This document shows, one piece after another, positions 37,658-46,189 of a DNA stretch of 64,000 nt (its first letter is position 1; every line of letters starts with the position of its first letter). Under the pieces are notes generated by a model that was not told where the DNA came from, did not search any database, and worked only from the letters and a program-made list of their open reading frames with translations. Source of the stretch: Terriglobia bacterium. Its GTDB lineage: Bacteria; Acidobacteriota; Terriglobia; Terriglobales; Acidobacteriaceae. The stretch is from positions 62,001-126,000 of the forward strand of contig JAVUPY010000017.1 of NCBI GenBank assembly GCA_032252755.1, in the 5' to 3' direction. The translations under genes were made by a program, and so were the position numbers.

Positions 37658-38661
37658 GGTCGCGACCTCCGGTGCGGTGTCGAAAACAACTGCGATGGTA
37701 GATTCGAATTCGTATCGGCGATCACGAATACCTCATGCTGAGCCGATGCGACTGAACCTGTCGGGTGCCTCAACAGGTGGTCGGGGGCCACTACGAGACC
37801 GATTACCATCTTGAACATCACCGCGAGCGCCAGGACACCAAGCAAGCCCATCAGTTGGTCGCCGCGCAGCAGGCGGCTCAACCGTACGCCTATTTGCGCG
37901 CCGATGGTCGAGCCCACTGCGAGCAGCAGTGCCAGCACAACATCCACAGTGTGATTAGTTCCCGCCTGCAGGTAGGTTGCTCCCAGGCAAGTGAACAGGA
38001 TTTGAAAAAGACTTGTACCCACGGCAACGTGCGCCGGCATCCCCAGGAGGTAGACCATTAATGGGACCAGCATGAAGCCGCCACCCACTCCCATAACAGC
38101 GGTCAGAAGCCCGACTGCGACACACACGAACAGAGGCACAAGGACGGAATGACGAACCCGCGAATGGGGGAAATCAACCTGCAACGGCAGCCGCGATAAC
38201 CAGTTCAGGCCGCGAGGTGTAATACTGGCCCGATAAATACTGCCGGAGCGCCATCTGCGAAGACTCGTACGGAGAATGAAGAAACCCACCGCTCCGAGCA
38301 TAATGATGTAAGCGAGATCTATGACGAGGTTAGCGCTTCCTGCAGCCTCTAACCCTTCCATGATCCGCACTCCAAAGGCTGAACCCGCCAATCCGCCAAG
38401 CACGGCGATTGCACCCATGCGTAGATCAACGTTTTTCAAGCGAAAATGGGCGCCGACTCCAGAGGAGGATGTCGCGAGAATGGCGTTGGTGCCTGAAGCG
38501 GCGGCGACCACGGGCGGGACACCGATCGTGATCAGCATCGGGGTGAGCATGAAACCGCCCCCGACGCCTAACAGGCCGCACAAAACGCCAATGAGTCCGC
38601 CCCCGACGATCAACAGCACGATGCTGATGCTGATCCCGGCAACCGGTAAAAGCACGTGCAT
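37654..38661 (-). CDS. TauE/SafE-family permease, tandem copy 1
   Basis: The 335-residue membrane protein has the motifs GLLGVGGGFMLTPMLITIG and AVMGVGGGFMLVPLMVYLLG. The N terminus is a few residues shorter than in copies 2 and 3. ATG 38661 was chosen because GGAG lies five bases upstream; a GTG six bases earlier is possible. It lies 193 bases downstream of sat and begins the block of transport genes. Since Sat needs cytoplasmic sulfate and AprBA/DsrAB generate sulfite, sulfate uptake or sulfite traffic is the likely job; ion and direction are not readable from sequence. Confidence 0.88.
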   Translation of the reverse strand: MHVLLPVAGISISIVLLIVGGGLIGVLCGLLGVGGGFMLTPMLITIGVPPVVAAASGTNAILATSSSGVGAHFRLKNVDLRMGAIAVLGGLAGSAFGVRIMEGLEAAGSANLVIDLAYIIMLGAVGFFILRTSLRRWRSGSIYRASITPRGLNWLSRLPLQVDFPHSRVRHSVLVPLFVCVAVGLLTAVMGVGGGFMLVPLMVYLLGMPAHVAVGTSLFQILFTCLGATYLQAGTNHTVDVVLALLLAVGSTIGAQIGVRLSRLLRGDQLMGLLGVLALAVMFKMVIGLVVAPDHLLRHPTGSVASAQHEVFVIADTNSNLPSQLFSTPHRRSRP

Positions 38662-38811
38662 ACGCACTCCATGCCCGTTTATGGGCTCTTCCGCTTTGCA
38701 GAAGACACGGAGTGAAGCTTTCCGGCAGGAAACGGGAGCGCGTTTCCGGTCGCAATTGGACTGCTACTTACCCGGCGTGGTCCCACGAGGAACTCGCGCC
38801 GTATGGAGGTT

Positions 38812-38841
38812 CGGCGGCGCGGGCTCTCTCGCGCGCCGCCG
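38812..38841 (-). terminator. Stable hairpin directly after sat
   Basis: A perfect 10-bp GC stem (CGGCGGCGCG, 38812-38821, with its inverse at 38832-38841) and a 10-base loop lies 13 bases past the sat stop codon in the direction of transcription. There is no U-tract, so it may attenuate or process the transcript between the Sat and transport genes rather than end it. The remaining bases between 38662 and 38811 show nothing recognisable. Confidence 0.6.
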
Positions 38842-38854
38842 GCTTCCATGTCGG

Positions 38855-40117
38855 CTACTTCTTTACCCCGGTTGCAGCCGAGTGCAGCTTAACTTCGACT
38901 TTTTCTTCCAGCTTGTCGTAATACTCTTTCAGGATCGCAATTACTTCCGGCCGAGAGAATTCCGCCGGCACGGGTTTACCTTCGCTCATCAGTTTCCGCA
39001 GCAACGTACCCGAGAGCAGGAGGCGCGCACCACCCTTGTAATTGCCATTGTCGTCAATCACCGCCTTGCTCTCGTGAGGGCAAGTCTTCATCGACGCCAT
39101 GCTTCCACACTCATAACAATAGAATGTCCAGTCCATGCAAAGGGGCTGCAGACGCAACGCTCCTGCCGGGACTTCATTGAAGATCTTCTGTGCATCGAAC
39201 GGCCCGTAGTAGTCGCCAACCCCGGCATGATCGCGCCCCACAATCAGGTGCGAGCATCCGTAGTTCTGGCGGAAGACGGCATGCAGCAGAGCCTCGCGAG
39301 GTCCGGCGTAACGCATCTCCATTGGATATCCGCCCTGGATAACTCGCTCCTTGCGGAAGTACTTGTTAACGAGCGCGTCGATTGCCTTGACGCGCACGTC
39401 CGCCGGAATGTCGCCGGGCTTCAGCTTGCCCAGGAGCTGGTGAACGTACACGCCGTCGCACACCTCGATGGCGATCCATGCAAGGTATGCGTGGGAGTTG
39501 TGCATCGGGTTTCTCAACTGCAGGGCCGCCACCGTGCTCCAGCCGCGTGATTCAAATTCCTTGCGAGCTTCCGCGGGACGCTGGTAAATCCCCTTGAACT
39601 CATCCGGGAAGAATGACTCGGAGATGACCTTGACCGGTCCGGCCAGGTTCACATCCGGCTGTTCCATGACCTTCTGGACTCCGGGATGCGCCGGATCAAC
39701 CGTGCGGAAAACTTCCTTGCACTCGTGTTGCTTGTCGTACTTGTATTTCTCGGTCACTTTCATCGTTCCCATCAGTTCATTGGTTTCGCTATCCCACAGC
39801 GCCACCTCTTCCCCTAGGGCGATGGAGTTCGCCAGATCTTCCTTGACGGATAAAGTGATCGGGATTGGCCAGAAAAGCCCTTTCCTGCTCGGCAAGCTGT
39901 AATCGTCGCAGCTCCCTTTCCAGTCGTCCTTGCCCATGAATCCGTCGAGTGGAGTGAAAGCGCCGATCGCCATCATCAGCAGGTCGCCGGTTTCCCGACT
40001 GGTCATCGGCACCTTCTTCATGCGGGCGGCCCGGCTGATCTCCTCGATTTGCTGGGCGCCTTCCAGTAACAGCGGTTTAAGTTCCGTACTGCCATGTGGA
40101 GGAACTAGTTTGCTCAT
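38855..40117 (-). CDS. sat: Sulfate adenylyltransferase (ATP sulfurylase)
   Basis: The 420-residue enzyme activates sulfate to APS, or runs in reverse to make ATP. It is the homo-oligomeric dissimilatory/fungal-like type: [10 protein letters not shown] at 200-209 is the HxxH nucleotide motif, and GRDHAG is at 294-299. A zinc-binding cluster [17 protein letters not shown] (C334, C337, C346, H348) is typical of dissimilatory Sat. No APS-kinase domain is present. The ATG at 40117 has GAGGAGG eight bases upstream. It follows qmoC by 76 bases in the aprBA-qmoABC-sat order. Confidence 0.96.
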   Translation of the reverse strand: MSKLVPPHGSTELKPLLLEGAQQIEEISRAARMKKVPMTSRETGDLLMMAIGAFTPLDGFMGKDDWKGSCDDYSLPSRKGLFWPIPITLSVKEDLANSIALGEEVALWDSETNELMGTMKVTEKYKYDKQHECKEVFRTVDPAHPGVQKVMEQPDVNLAGPVKVISESFFPDEFKGIYQRPAEARKEFESRGWSTVAALQLRNPMHNSHAYLAWIAIEVCDGVYVHQLLGKLKPGDIPADVRVKAIDALVNKYFRKERVIQGGYPMEMRYAGPREALLHAVFRQNYGCSHLIVGRDHAGVGDYYGPFDAQKIFNEVPAGALRLQPLCMDWTFYCYECGSMASMKTCPHESKAVIDDNGNYKGGARLLLSGTLLRKLMSEGKPVPAEFSRPEVIAILKEYYDKLEEKVEVKLHSAATGVKK

Positions 40118-40193
40118 GTATGATGCCTCCTCAAAATTAATCCCTTGGTCCAAACCCCTATTGAATGCCCGCGCCGCGAGCTGTCTGGCAGTT

Positions 40194-41372
40194 TCATCCA
40201 TGCTCTGTTGCCGGAGTTGCAGCCCCAGTCTCCAATGCCTCCAACTTCGCGGATTCTGCCAGCACCCCGGCAACATAGATCCCCAGTGGCCGGTACAACA
40301 GGTGGGCCCACTTCCCGAATGGCACTTCGACCACCAGCATCGGCACGGCGATCATCATGTGCACGGCGTAGGTCGTGTACGTCGCGATCGGCAGATTCAT
40401 CAACCGAAACACATTAACGGCAATTCCTGTAACAGCCGTCAGCAGCAGCAGCACAGGGAACAGCCAGTCAGAAAGGTGGCTGAAGCGATGCATCTCCGAT
40501 GACTTGCGCATCCGGTCAACGATCATCCATATCGTTACAACCACCAGCACAGCCGTGGCGTAGTAGCCGAGAATGCTCGTCCACTGGAAACTCGCGTCTT
40601 TCACCTGGAACCATGGCAGGAACACCACCACCATGGTGAACATGCTGCCGTACCCGGTTACGAGCAAGAGATGTCGTATCCAATTCTTGAGCGCTTCCGG
40701 GTCGTTGCACTGTTTCCATCGCGATTGCGCCACAGCCTGTATCACGAACTGCGGAAGCTGCGTCAGATAAATGCGGAAGCGGATGCGCCTGCCCGCGGTG
40801 AGACGCAGGAACATCCGCAGCGCATTGCTCATCAGGAGAAGGCTGAGAATTAATGCCAGCACCGTGTCGCCCAAGTGCACCATCTTGACCGGAGCGAACT
40901 TCTCCAGCATTACGGTGGACATCGCCTCGGGTCCGGAACGGTGCAGCAGTCCGAAGCCAAAGCTCTGCGGGACGGTAAACAACGTTCCAACAAGTACCGC
41001 AACCAGGAGGAGAATCCCGATCTCCCAGTACGCCGAGCGATACATCAGCCGCGACAAACCGGTCCAGTCATACGCGGTAGTGAGATACCGGCGCAAGGCC
41101 ATCATCATCTCGCCGGGATCCGCCTTGCGAGGACAGAGCTTGGAACATTCGCCGCAGTAGAAACAGAGCCACGGTCCGGGATCCGCCAGAAGTTCGTCCC
41201 TCAATCCCCACTGAGCCAGCAGCACCTGCTTGCGTGGAAACTGGTGCTCCGACGTCGCCAGACTGCAAGCGGAAACACAGGTAGCGCACTGGTAACACTT
41301 CTTGAACTCTCCGCCGCATTCCAACGCGTCTTCGATAAACTTCCGGTCCGGCCGAATCGTTACCGTAGCCAC
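40194..41372 (-). CDS. qmoC: Quinone-interacting membrane-bound oxidoreductase subunit QmoC
   Basis: The 392-residue subunit fuses an HdrC-like ferredoxin domain to a membrane cytochrome b-like domain. The ferredoxin part has [11 protein letters not shown] (C26, C29, C32, C36) and [11 protein letters not shown] (C70, C73, C76, C80). About six hydrophobic segments follow, with histidines suitable for heme b. It would pass electrons from menaquinol to QmoAB and AprBA. The true start is GTG 41372, one base after the qmoB stop; the open frame further upstream overlaps qmoB. The order qmoA-qmoB-qmoC matches sulfate reducers. Confidence 0.94.
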   Translation of the reverse strand: MATVTIRPDRKFIEDALECGGEFKKCYQCATCVSACSLATSEHQFPRKQVLLAQWGLRDELLADPGPWLCFYCGECSKLCPRKADPGEMMMALRRYLTTAYDWTGLSRLMYRSAYWEIGILLLVAVLVGTLFTVPQSFGFGLLHRSGPEAMSTVMLEKFAPVKMVHLGDTVLALILSLLLMSNALRMFLRLTAGRRIRFRIYLTQLPQFVIQAVAQSRWKQCNDPEALKNWIRHLLLVTGYGSMFTMVVVFLPWFQVKDASFQWTSILGYYATAVLVVVTIWMIVDRMRKSSEMHRFSHLSDWLFPVLLLLTAVTGIAVNVFRLMNLPIATYTTYAVHMMIAVPMLVVEVPFGKWAHLLYRPLGIYVAGVLAESAKLEALETGAATPATEHG

Positions 41373-41373
41373 A

Positions 41374-43626
41374 CTAGAACCCCTTGTAAGGATTGGGACC
41401 GAGGTCCCGTACCTTTGCGACAAATTGGTTGATCGTGTCCGGCAGCGTGAGATAGTCGTCTGCCGACACTTGCACCAACTGGATGCGCTCGGATTCCAAC
41501 TGCAAGCGCTGCAGAGTTTCCTTGACGTTTTCCAGGCGGCGATTCGCCAGTTCGCTCCCACGCACGAAGTGGCATTGGTAATCGTCGCCGAACTTGCATC
41601 CCAGCAGCAGGATGCCGTCCACACCACGGGAGAGGGCGTCGGCAATCCACACGATGTTCATCGACCCTAGGCAGCGCAGCGGAATGATCCGCACACTGGC
41701 GTCGTATTGCAGGCGTTCCATGCCGACCTGGTCGAGCACCGGGCAGGCATCGTTCTCGCAGGCGAAGATGACGATGCGCGGCTTCTCTTCATCTTCTTCC
41801 GGAACTTCGATCGCCTTCACCATGCTTGCGATCATTTCCACCGAGTAGTTCTTGAAAGATACGATCCGCTCCGGACAGGCCCCCATGCAGATGCCGCACC
41901 GCCGGCAGCGATAAGCATTGAACTTCGGCGTGCCCTTCTCGTCCTCGTCGAGAGACCCAAATGGACATTCCTCGGTGCAGCGTTTGCACTGCGTACAGCG
42001 CTGCAGAGAGAAGACGGGATACGAAAGATCGCCGGCGCGGGGATGCAACGCCTGCCCTTGCGAGGCCATGTGCACACTTTGGATTGCCTTCATTACAGCG
42101 CCCGCAGCGTCTTCCTCGGCGCGCACCATGTCCATCGGCGCGCGTACGGCACCCGCCGTGAATATCCCCGTCCGCCGAGTCTCGTATGGGAAGCAGATAA
42201 AGTGGGAGCTCGGGAACCCACCGTTACGTACTGGCAGATCCGGCCCTTGACGGTAGGTCAACCGAAGGATCTCCGTGCCCTCGTGTCGTTTCAGTTGCTC
42301 TACTGTTAACTCCGCTTCCCGGCGTTGGGTTTCGGACTCATTGCGGGCGACTTTTTGCTGCGCATCGTGCAACGCGCGGATGGCTTCGCCGTCGGCGGAG
42401 TTGGGAACCATGCCTGTTGCCAGAACCACCATGTCCACAGGGATGCTGATCGATTTCCCAAGCGGCGAATCGGTTACCGTGACGGAGAGCTTTCCGTCGC
42501 CACCGCGTGCCACCCCCTTCACTTCTCCCTTGGTGAAAAAATTGAGCGGGTGGTTCTGGACCTTCTGGTAGTACTCTTCGTACCGTCCCGGAGTGGTGAC
42601 ATCCTTGTAGATGACAAAAACATTCGCGGTGGGATTCTGTTCGCGGATGTACTCCACCTGTTTCAGCGTCGTCATGCAGCAAGTGGAAGAGCAGTAAGCG
42701 AGATGTTGCGCGTCACGCGATCCGGCGCACTGCACGAACAAGATGCTCTCTACCGGCTTCCCGTCCGAGACCCGCTTGATCGGCCCCGCTGCACCGAGGC
42801 TCTCCAGTTCGACGCTGGTTACGACATCCGCAACTCCATATCCGAGTGCACCAAGCTTCTTTGCGTCGTATGGCTTCCATCCGGTTGCCATCACGATCGC
42901 GCCTACCCGGTGCACCGCGCTGGAGGCGCCATTCTGAAGTGTCACATCGAATGCCCCGGGCTGCCCCTCAGTGCGTACGATTGTCGTCGAGCAGAACACC
43001 TTTACGCGGGGGTGCGACATAACCGCCGCAATGCGCTCCGGTAGCGGACTTGGCACGGCCTCTGTGAAGGGCGCGTGCATGGGATAGGTCTTCTTTATGC
43101 CGGCGAGCGCTCCGCCCAGGCATCGCTGCTTCTCGACAAGCAGTACGTCACACCCGGCGTTGGCAGCGTCGAGCGCCGCAGTGATTCCGGTAATTCCACC
43201 ACCGACCACGAGGAGTGTGTGGGAGACCGGGTCCGCCAGCGGTTCCAGCGGTTCCATGTGCCGCACTTTGCTGACGCCCATCCGCAGAGAATCTTCCGCT
43301 AATGCCTGGGTCTCTTCGTCTTTCGGCACATGGCACCAGGCAACCTGCTCACGGAGGTTTACCCGGTCGCTGACTACAGCACCGTTGAAGTTGAACTGCT
43401 GAGTCTTCGCGCGCGACGAACAACCCGCAATGACGACAGCGTCGATACCGGCACCTTCGATATCCTGCCGGATCTGTGCGGTGCCTTCGTCGCCGCAAAG
43501 GAATTCATGCGTCCGGCACAACTCTGCCTTGCACTCTTTCATCGCGACGCTCTTGAGGCTTTCAACATCAAGCGCTTCGCCGATCGAACAACCGGTGCAG
43601 ACATAGACTCCGACACGCTTATTCAT
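41374..43626 (-). CDS. qmoB: Quinone-interacting membrane-bound oxidoreductase subunit QmoB
   Basis: The 750-residue flavoprotein is HdrA-like. It has an FAD motif (VVGGGITGITAALDAANAG), a pair of [4Fe-4S] motifs at residues 544-588 (CTQCKRCTEECPFG and CRRCGICMGACPERI), and an MvhD-like C-terminal domain (about 615-740; FACENDACPVLDQVG, RCLGSMN and LLGCKFGDDYQCHF). It partners QmoA and QmoC in electron delivery to AprBA. The ATG at 43626 overlaps the qmoA stop by eight bases and has AGGGG upstream. Confidence 0.95.
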   Translation of the reverse strand: MNKRVGVYVCTGCSIGEALDVESLKSVAMKECKAELCRTHEFLCGDEGTAQIRQDIEGAGIDAVVIAGCSSRAKTQQFNFNGAVVSDRVNLREQVAWCHVPKDEETQALAEDSLRMGVSKVRHMEPLEPLADPVSHTLLVVGGGITGITAALDAANAGCDVLLVEKQRCLGGALAGIKKTYPMHAPFTEAVPSPLPERIAAVMSHPRVKVFCSTTIVRTEGQPGAFDVTLQNGASSAVHRVGAIVMATGWKPYDAKKLGALGYGVADVVTSVELESLGAAGPIKRVSDGKPVESILFVQCAGSRDAQHLAYCSSTCCMTTLKQVEYIREQNPTANVFVIYKDVTTPGRYEEYYQKVQNHPLNFFTKGEVKGVARGGDGKLSVTVTDSPLGKSISIPVDMVVLATGMVPNSADGEAIRALHDAQQKVARNESETQRREAELTVEQLKRHEGTEILRLTYRQGPDLPVRNGGFPSSHFICFPYETRRTGIFTAGAVRAPMDMVRAEEDAAGAVMKAIQSVHMASQGQALHPRAGDLSYPVFSLQRCTQCKRCTEECPFGSLDEDEKGTPKFNAYRCRRCGICMGACPERIVSFKNYSVEMIASMVKAIEVPEEDEEKPRIVIFACENDACPVLDQVGMERLQYDASVRIIPLRCLGSMNIVWIADALSRGVDGILLLGCKFGDDYQCHFVRGSELANRRLENVKETLQRLQLESERIQLVQVSADDYLTLPDTINQFVAKVRDLGPNPYKGF

Positions 43627-44887
43627 TTCTGGCCCCTGCCACAACCTGCAATGCCTTCAGTGCGGCCCCAGTTGCATCCCGCACCGTTGCCGACACCTCC
43701 GCTGGTCGCTTGACGCAGCCTGCGGCATAAATCCCGCTGCTGCCGGTAACGAACCCGAACTCGTCCACGCTCACGGCGGCAGGCAACCCGGTACTCTGCG
43801 GCACCATGCCTGTCGCCAGTACCACCAGGTCGAAGCGACACGTGATCTTCTCGCCCCCTAGCACATCGTCTGCAGTAACCAGCAGGTCGCGCGTGGTCGG
43901 GTCTTCTTCAATCTTGCCAACCTTCCCCTTGATCAGTTCGATCCCGCCCATCGCCTTGACGGCCGCGCCGAACTCCTCCAGTTGCCCGGGCGTGCGCAAG
44001 TCTATATAGAAGATCGTTACCTGGGCTTCGGGATACTGTGTGCGAATGTAGTTGGCGTGTTTCAGCGAGGCGCTACAACACACTGCCGAACAATAGGGGA
44101 GATGGTTCTCGTCGCGTGAGCCGGCGCATTGCACGAATGCTACCGAACGCGGCTCTTTTGCGTCCGAAGGCCGCAGCACTTTGCCTTGCGTGGGACCGCT
44201 CGGTACGGCCAGCCGCTCAAGCACAACATTGGTGACGACGTTCTTGAACTTCCCGTACCCGAGATTGGTAATTTTCGTGGCGTCGTATGGGGTCCAGCCC
44301 GCCGCCACTACAACCGCCGCAACCTGTAACGTCAGCTGTTTCGGACCCTGCTGCAACTCAATTGCTCGGTAGCGGCAGGCGTCGGCGCACTCGTGACAAT
44401 CTTCAGGACACGCGCTTCGTTCAATCGCATACTGGCCGGGAAAAGCAGTTCCCCGGATGAGGTGGATGGCTTTTGTCTTTGACAGTCCGTAGTTGAACTC
44501 ATCAGTGACTTCCACCGGGCACGCCTGCGTGCACTCGTCGCACATTGTGCAGGCTTCGGTGACATAGCGGGGATTCAATTTCAGGACGACTTCGAATGCC
44601 CCGGGCGCGCCGGCGATGCTCTCCACCTCGGCCAGCGTATGCACCTTCACATGGGGGTTCTTCTTCAGCCGCTGGAAGTTGATTTCCAGGCCGCAAGCCG
44701 GCGGACACATCTTGGGGAAATAGTGGTTGAGCCGCGCCACGCGTCCCCCAAGCCACGCCGACTTCTCCGCCAACACGACCTCGCATCCCGCCTCGGCCAG
44801 TTCAATCGCCGTTGTGATGCCGGCGATGCCGCCGCCGATCACCAGAATGGGCTTCCCTTTCCCGTTCGTTGGTCCAGTGTTCTGCAT
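43619..44887 (-). CDS. qmoA: Quinone-interacting membrane-bound oxidoreductase subunit QmoA
   Basis: The 422-residue HdrA-like flavoprotein starts with the FAD motif LVIGGGIAGITTAIELAEAG. It carries MCPPACGLEIN, a four-cysteine motif CTMCDECTQACPVE and further cysteines in CPEDCHECADACRYRAI. The GIYAAGCVKRPAEVSATV segment near the C terminus is typical of QmoA. It lies one base after the YkgJ-type gene. In sulfate reducers qmoA usually follows aprA directly; here two small genes intervene. Confidence 0.95.
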   Translation of the reverse strand: MQNTGPTNGKGKPILVIGGGIAGITTAIELAEAGCEVVLAEKSAWLGGRVARLNHYFPKMCPPACGLEINFQRLKKNPHVKVHTLAEVESIAGAPGAFEVVLKLNPRYVTEACTMCDECTQACPVEVTDEFNYGLSKTKAIHLIRGTAFPGQYAIERSACPEDCHECADACRYRAIELQQGPKQLTLQVAAVVVAAGWTPYDATKITNLGYGKFKNVVTNVVLERLAVPSGPTQGKVLRPSDAKEPRSVAFVQCAGSRDENHLPYCSAVCCSASLKHANYIRTQYPEAQVTIFYIDLRTPGQLEEFGAAVKAMGGIELIKGKVGKIEEDPTTRDLLVTADDVLGGEKITCRFDLVVLATGMVPQSTGLPAAVSVDEFGFVTGSSGIYAAGCVKRPAEVSATVRDATGAALKALQVVAGARNE

Positions 44888-44888
44888 G

Positions 44889-45713
44889 TCACTTAATGGC
44901 TGCGGCGCTTTCTGCGGGCTGTGTCTCCACCCGCTGTGTCGCGATCTTCTTGAGCTTCATCCGTTTTGCGTGGAGGATGGAAAAAGCGATCCAGTCGAAG
45001 GCGAACTCCAGCAACTCTTCGTCGTCGGTGCGAATTGCTTCTATACGGGTCTCATCCACTTCAAAGAAGTCAAGGAACTTGGTTTGGAAGATGAAGCGGC
45101 GGAAGCGATCGACGTCATATGCGGCCATGTAGAACATGGCCAGTTTGTCCGGCGTCAGCGCCTCGCGGTTCTCCCATCCGCCGTGTCCCATCAGTCGCCG
45201 GAATGACTCGTCCAGGGCTTCCGCAGCGTCCACTTGCTGCTCTGCCATCCAGTCGCGCACCGAGAGTTCCCGCTCGGCTGCGTGTCCTTCGCAAATCTCC
45301 TCGCGAACGACGAAAAAGAATCGTTGCGAAACCTGGGCACTATCTTTCGGTTCCGCCATCCCCAGCGGATACATGCGGCACGACCACGGGCGCTGTGAAT
45401 AGACGGCGCATCCCCGCTCACCGACAAACGGACAATTCTGAGAATTCTCGTCCATCTTGAGGAAAACTACCGGCGTGCCTTTTTCCTTCGATTCCAGCAC
45501 CAGCGTGTACTTTTCGAGGAAATCGGAGGAATCCATCTTCAAAGCGCGCTTCATCCGCAACACGTCATAGGGAGTCAGCAGGATGGAGACGTCATGACAG
45601 CATCGGGTAAAACACTTCAGGTCTTTGTCGCAACGGAAGCAGAAGTGGTCGTCTAGCCCGAGCCGTGGAGAGTTTTCTACTACCGCATTCGCCTTGAGGT
45701 CAGTTTCGATCAT
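44889..45713 (-). CDS. YkgJ-family cysteine-cluster protein
   Basis: The 274-residue protein has the cysteine pattern of the YkgJ (CxxxCxxCC) family: FCFRCDKDLKCFTRCCHDV near residues 24-42, then NCPFVGERGCAVYSQRPWSCRMYPLG. The family probably binds zinc or an iron-sulfur cluster; its role is not established. The C-terminal half is helical with no known domain. Its ATG lies inside the 3' end of the zinc-ribbon gene (14-base overlap), and qmoA follows after one base, so it is locked into the apr-qmo operon. A part in cluster assembly or APS reductase maturation is conjecture. Confidence 0.82.
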   Translation of the reverse strand: MIETDLKANAVVENSPRLGLDDHFCFRCDKDLKCFTRCCHDVSILLTPYDVLRMKRALKMDSSDFLEKYTLVLESKEKGTPVVFLKMDENSQNCPFVGERGCAVYSQRPWSCRMYPLGMAEPKDSAQVSQRFFFVVREEICEGHAAERELSVRDWMAEQQVDAAEALDESFRRLMGHGGWENREALTPDKLAMFYMAAYDVDRFRRFIFQTKFLDFFEVDETRIEAIRTDDEELLEFAFDWIAFSILHAKRMKLKKIATQRVETQPAESAAAIK

Positions 45714-45996
45714 TCGTTGGGTCCCTTTCCGGTCGCAGATAGTTCTTCAGGGCGTCGACCGACCAGACGGGAAGAGGTCCGTTGTCACCCGTCTGTGGGT
45801 CGAGGCGATACCGATACGAAGCATTGACATTGAATTGCGACCGCATCCAAGCCCAGCCCCGGAGGAAATACGGACAGGAATCGTTGAAGCAAACGAGTTG
45901 ATATTCGTCGCTCCAGCAGGCTAGCTGCGGGTTGTTCCACATCCGCAACCGCTCACCGCAGTGTGGACAATGGTTTCTCTCTTCCGGCAGACTCAT
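45700..45996 (-). CDS. Small zinc-ribbon protein
   Basis: The 98-residue protein opens with a zinc-ribbon pattern, CPHCGERLRMW and then CWSDEYQLVCFNDSCPYF, resembling the ogr/Delta-like zinc-finger class. The rest is rich in aromatic residues (RGWAWMRSQFNVNASYRYR) and has no membrane segment. The function is unknown. It lies between aprA and the YkgJ-type gene in the apr-qmo operon, overlapping the latter by 14 bases. The paired metal-binding small genes suggest a maturation or regulatory module for AprBA or Qmo, which is inference. Confidence 0.78.
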   Translation of the reverse strand: MSLPEERNHCPHCGERLRMWNNPQLACWSDEYQLVCFNDSCPYFLRGWAWMRSQFNVNASYRYRLDPQTGDNGPLPVWSVDALKNYLRPERDPTNDRN

Positions 45997-46005
45997 AGCG
46001 ATTCA

Positions 46006-46189
46006 GTTGGGGGAGTTACCCGCTCCAGCAACTCCCCCGCCAAGTCCCCGCCAGTCCGCAGCAGCTTGTGCCTGGGCTTGCGGGAAATCGTGAAAAGTTG
46101 GGGGGAGTTACCCGCTCCAGCAACTCCCCCGCCTTATCCCGCTAGTCCGCAGCTTTTGCCTGGGCTTGCGGGAAGACGTGGAAAATGGG
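46006..46189. repeat. Tandem duplication of the aprA 3' end with a hairpin
   Basis: Two units of about 91 bases lie head to tail. Each holds the hairpin GGGGGAGTT-N12-AACTCCCCC (46009-46038 and 46101-46130) and a copy of the last aprA codons. The functional copy ends AprA with FPQAQAKAAD; the second copy would read FPQAQAQAAAD and continue, so it is a relic. On the minus-strand transcript both hairpins fall between aprA and the zinc-ribbon gene, where they could stabilise or attenuate the message. Confidence 0.8.

Noticed and set aside
40194-41645. QmoC with a 91-residue N-terminal extension
   Set aside because: The extension overlaps the 3' end of qmoB in another frame; GTG 41372 gives a normal QmoC.
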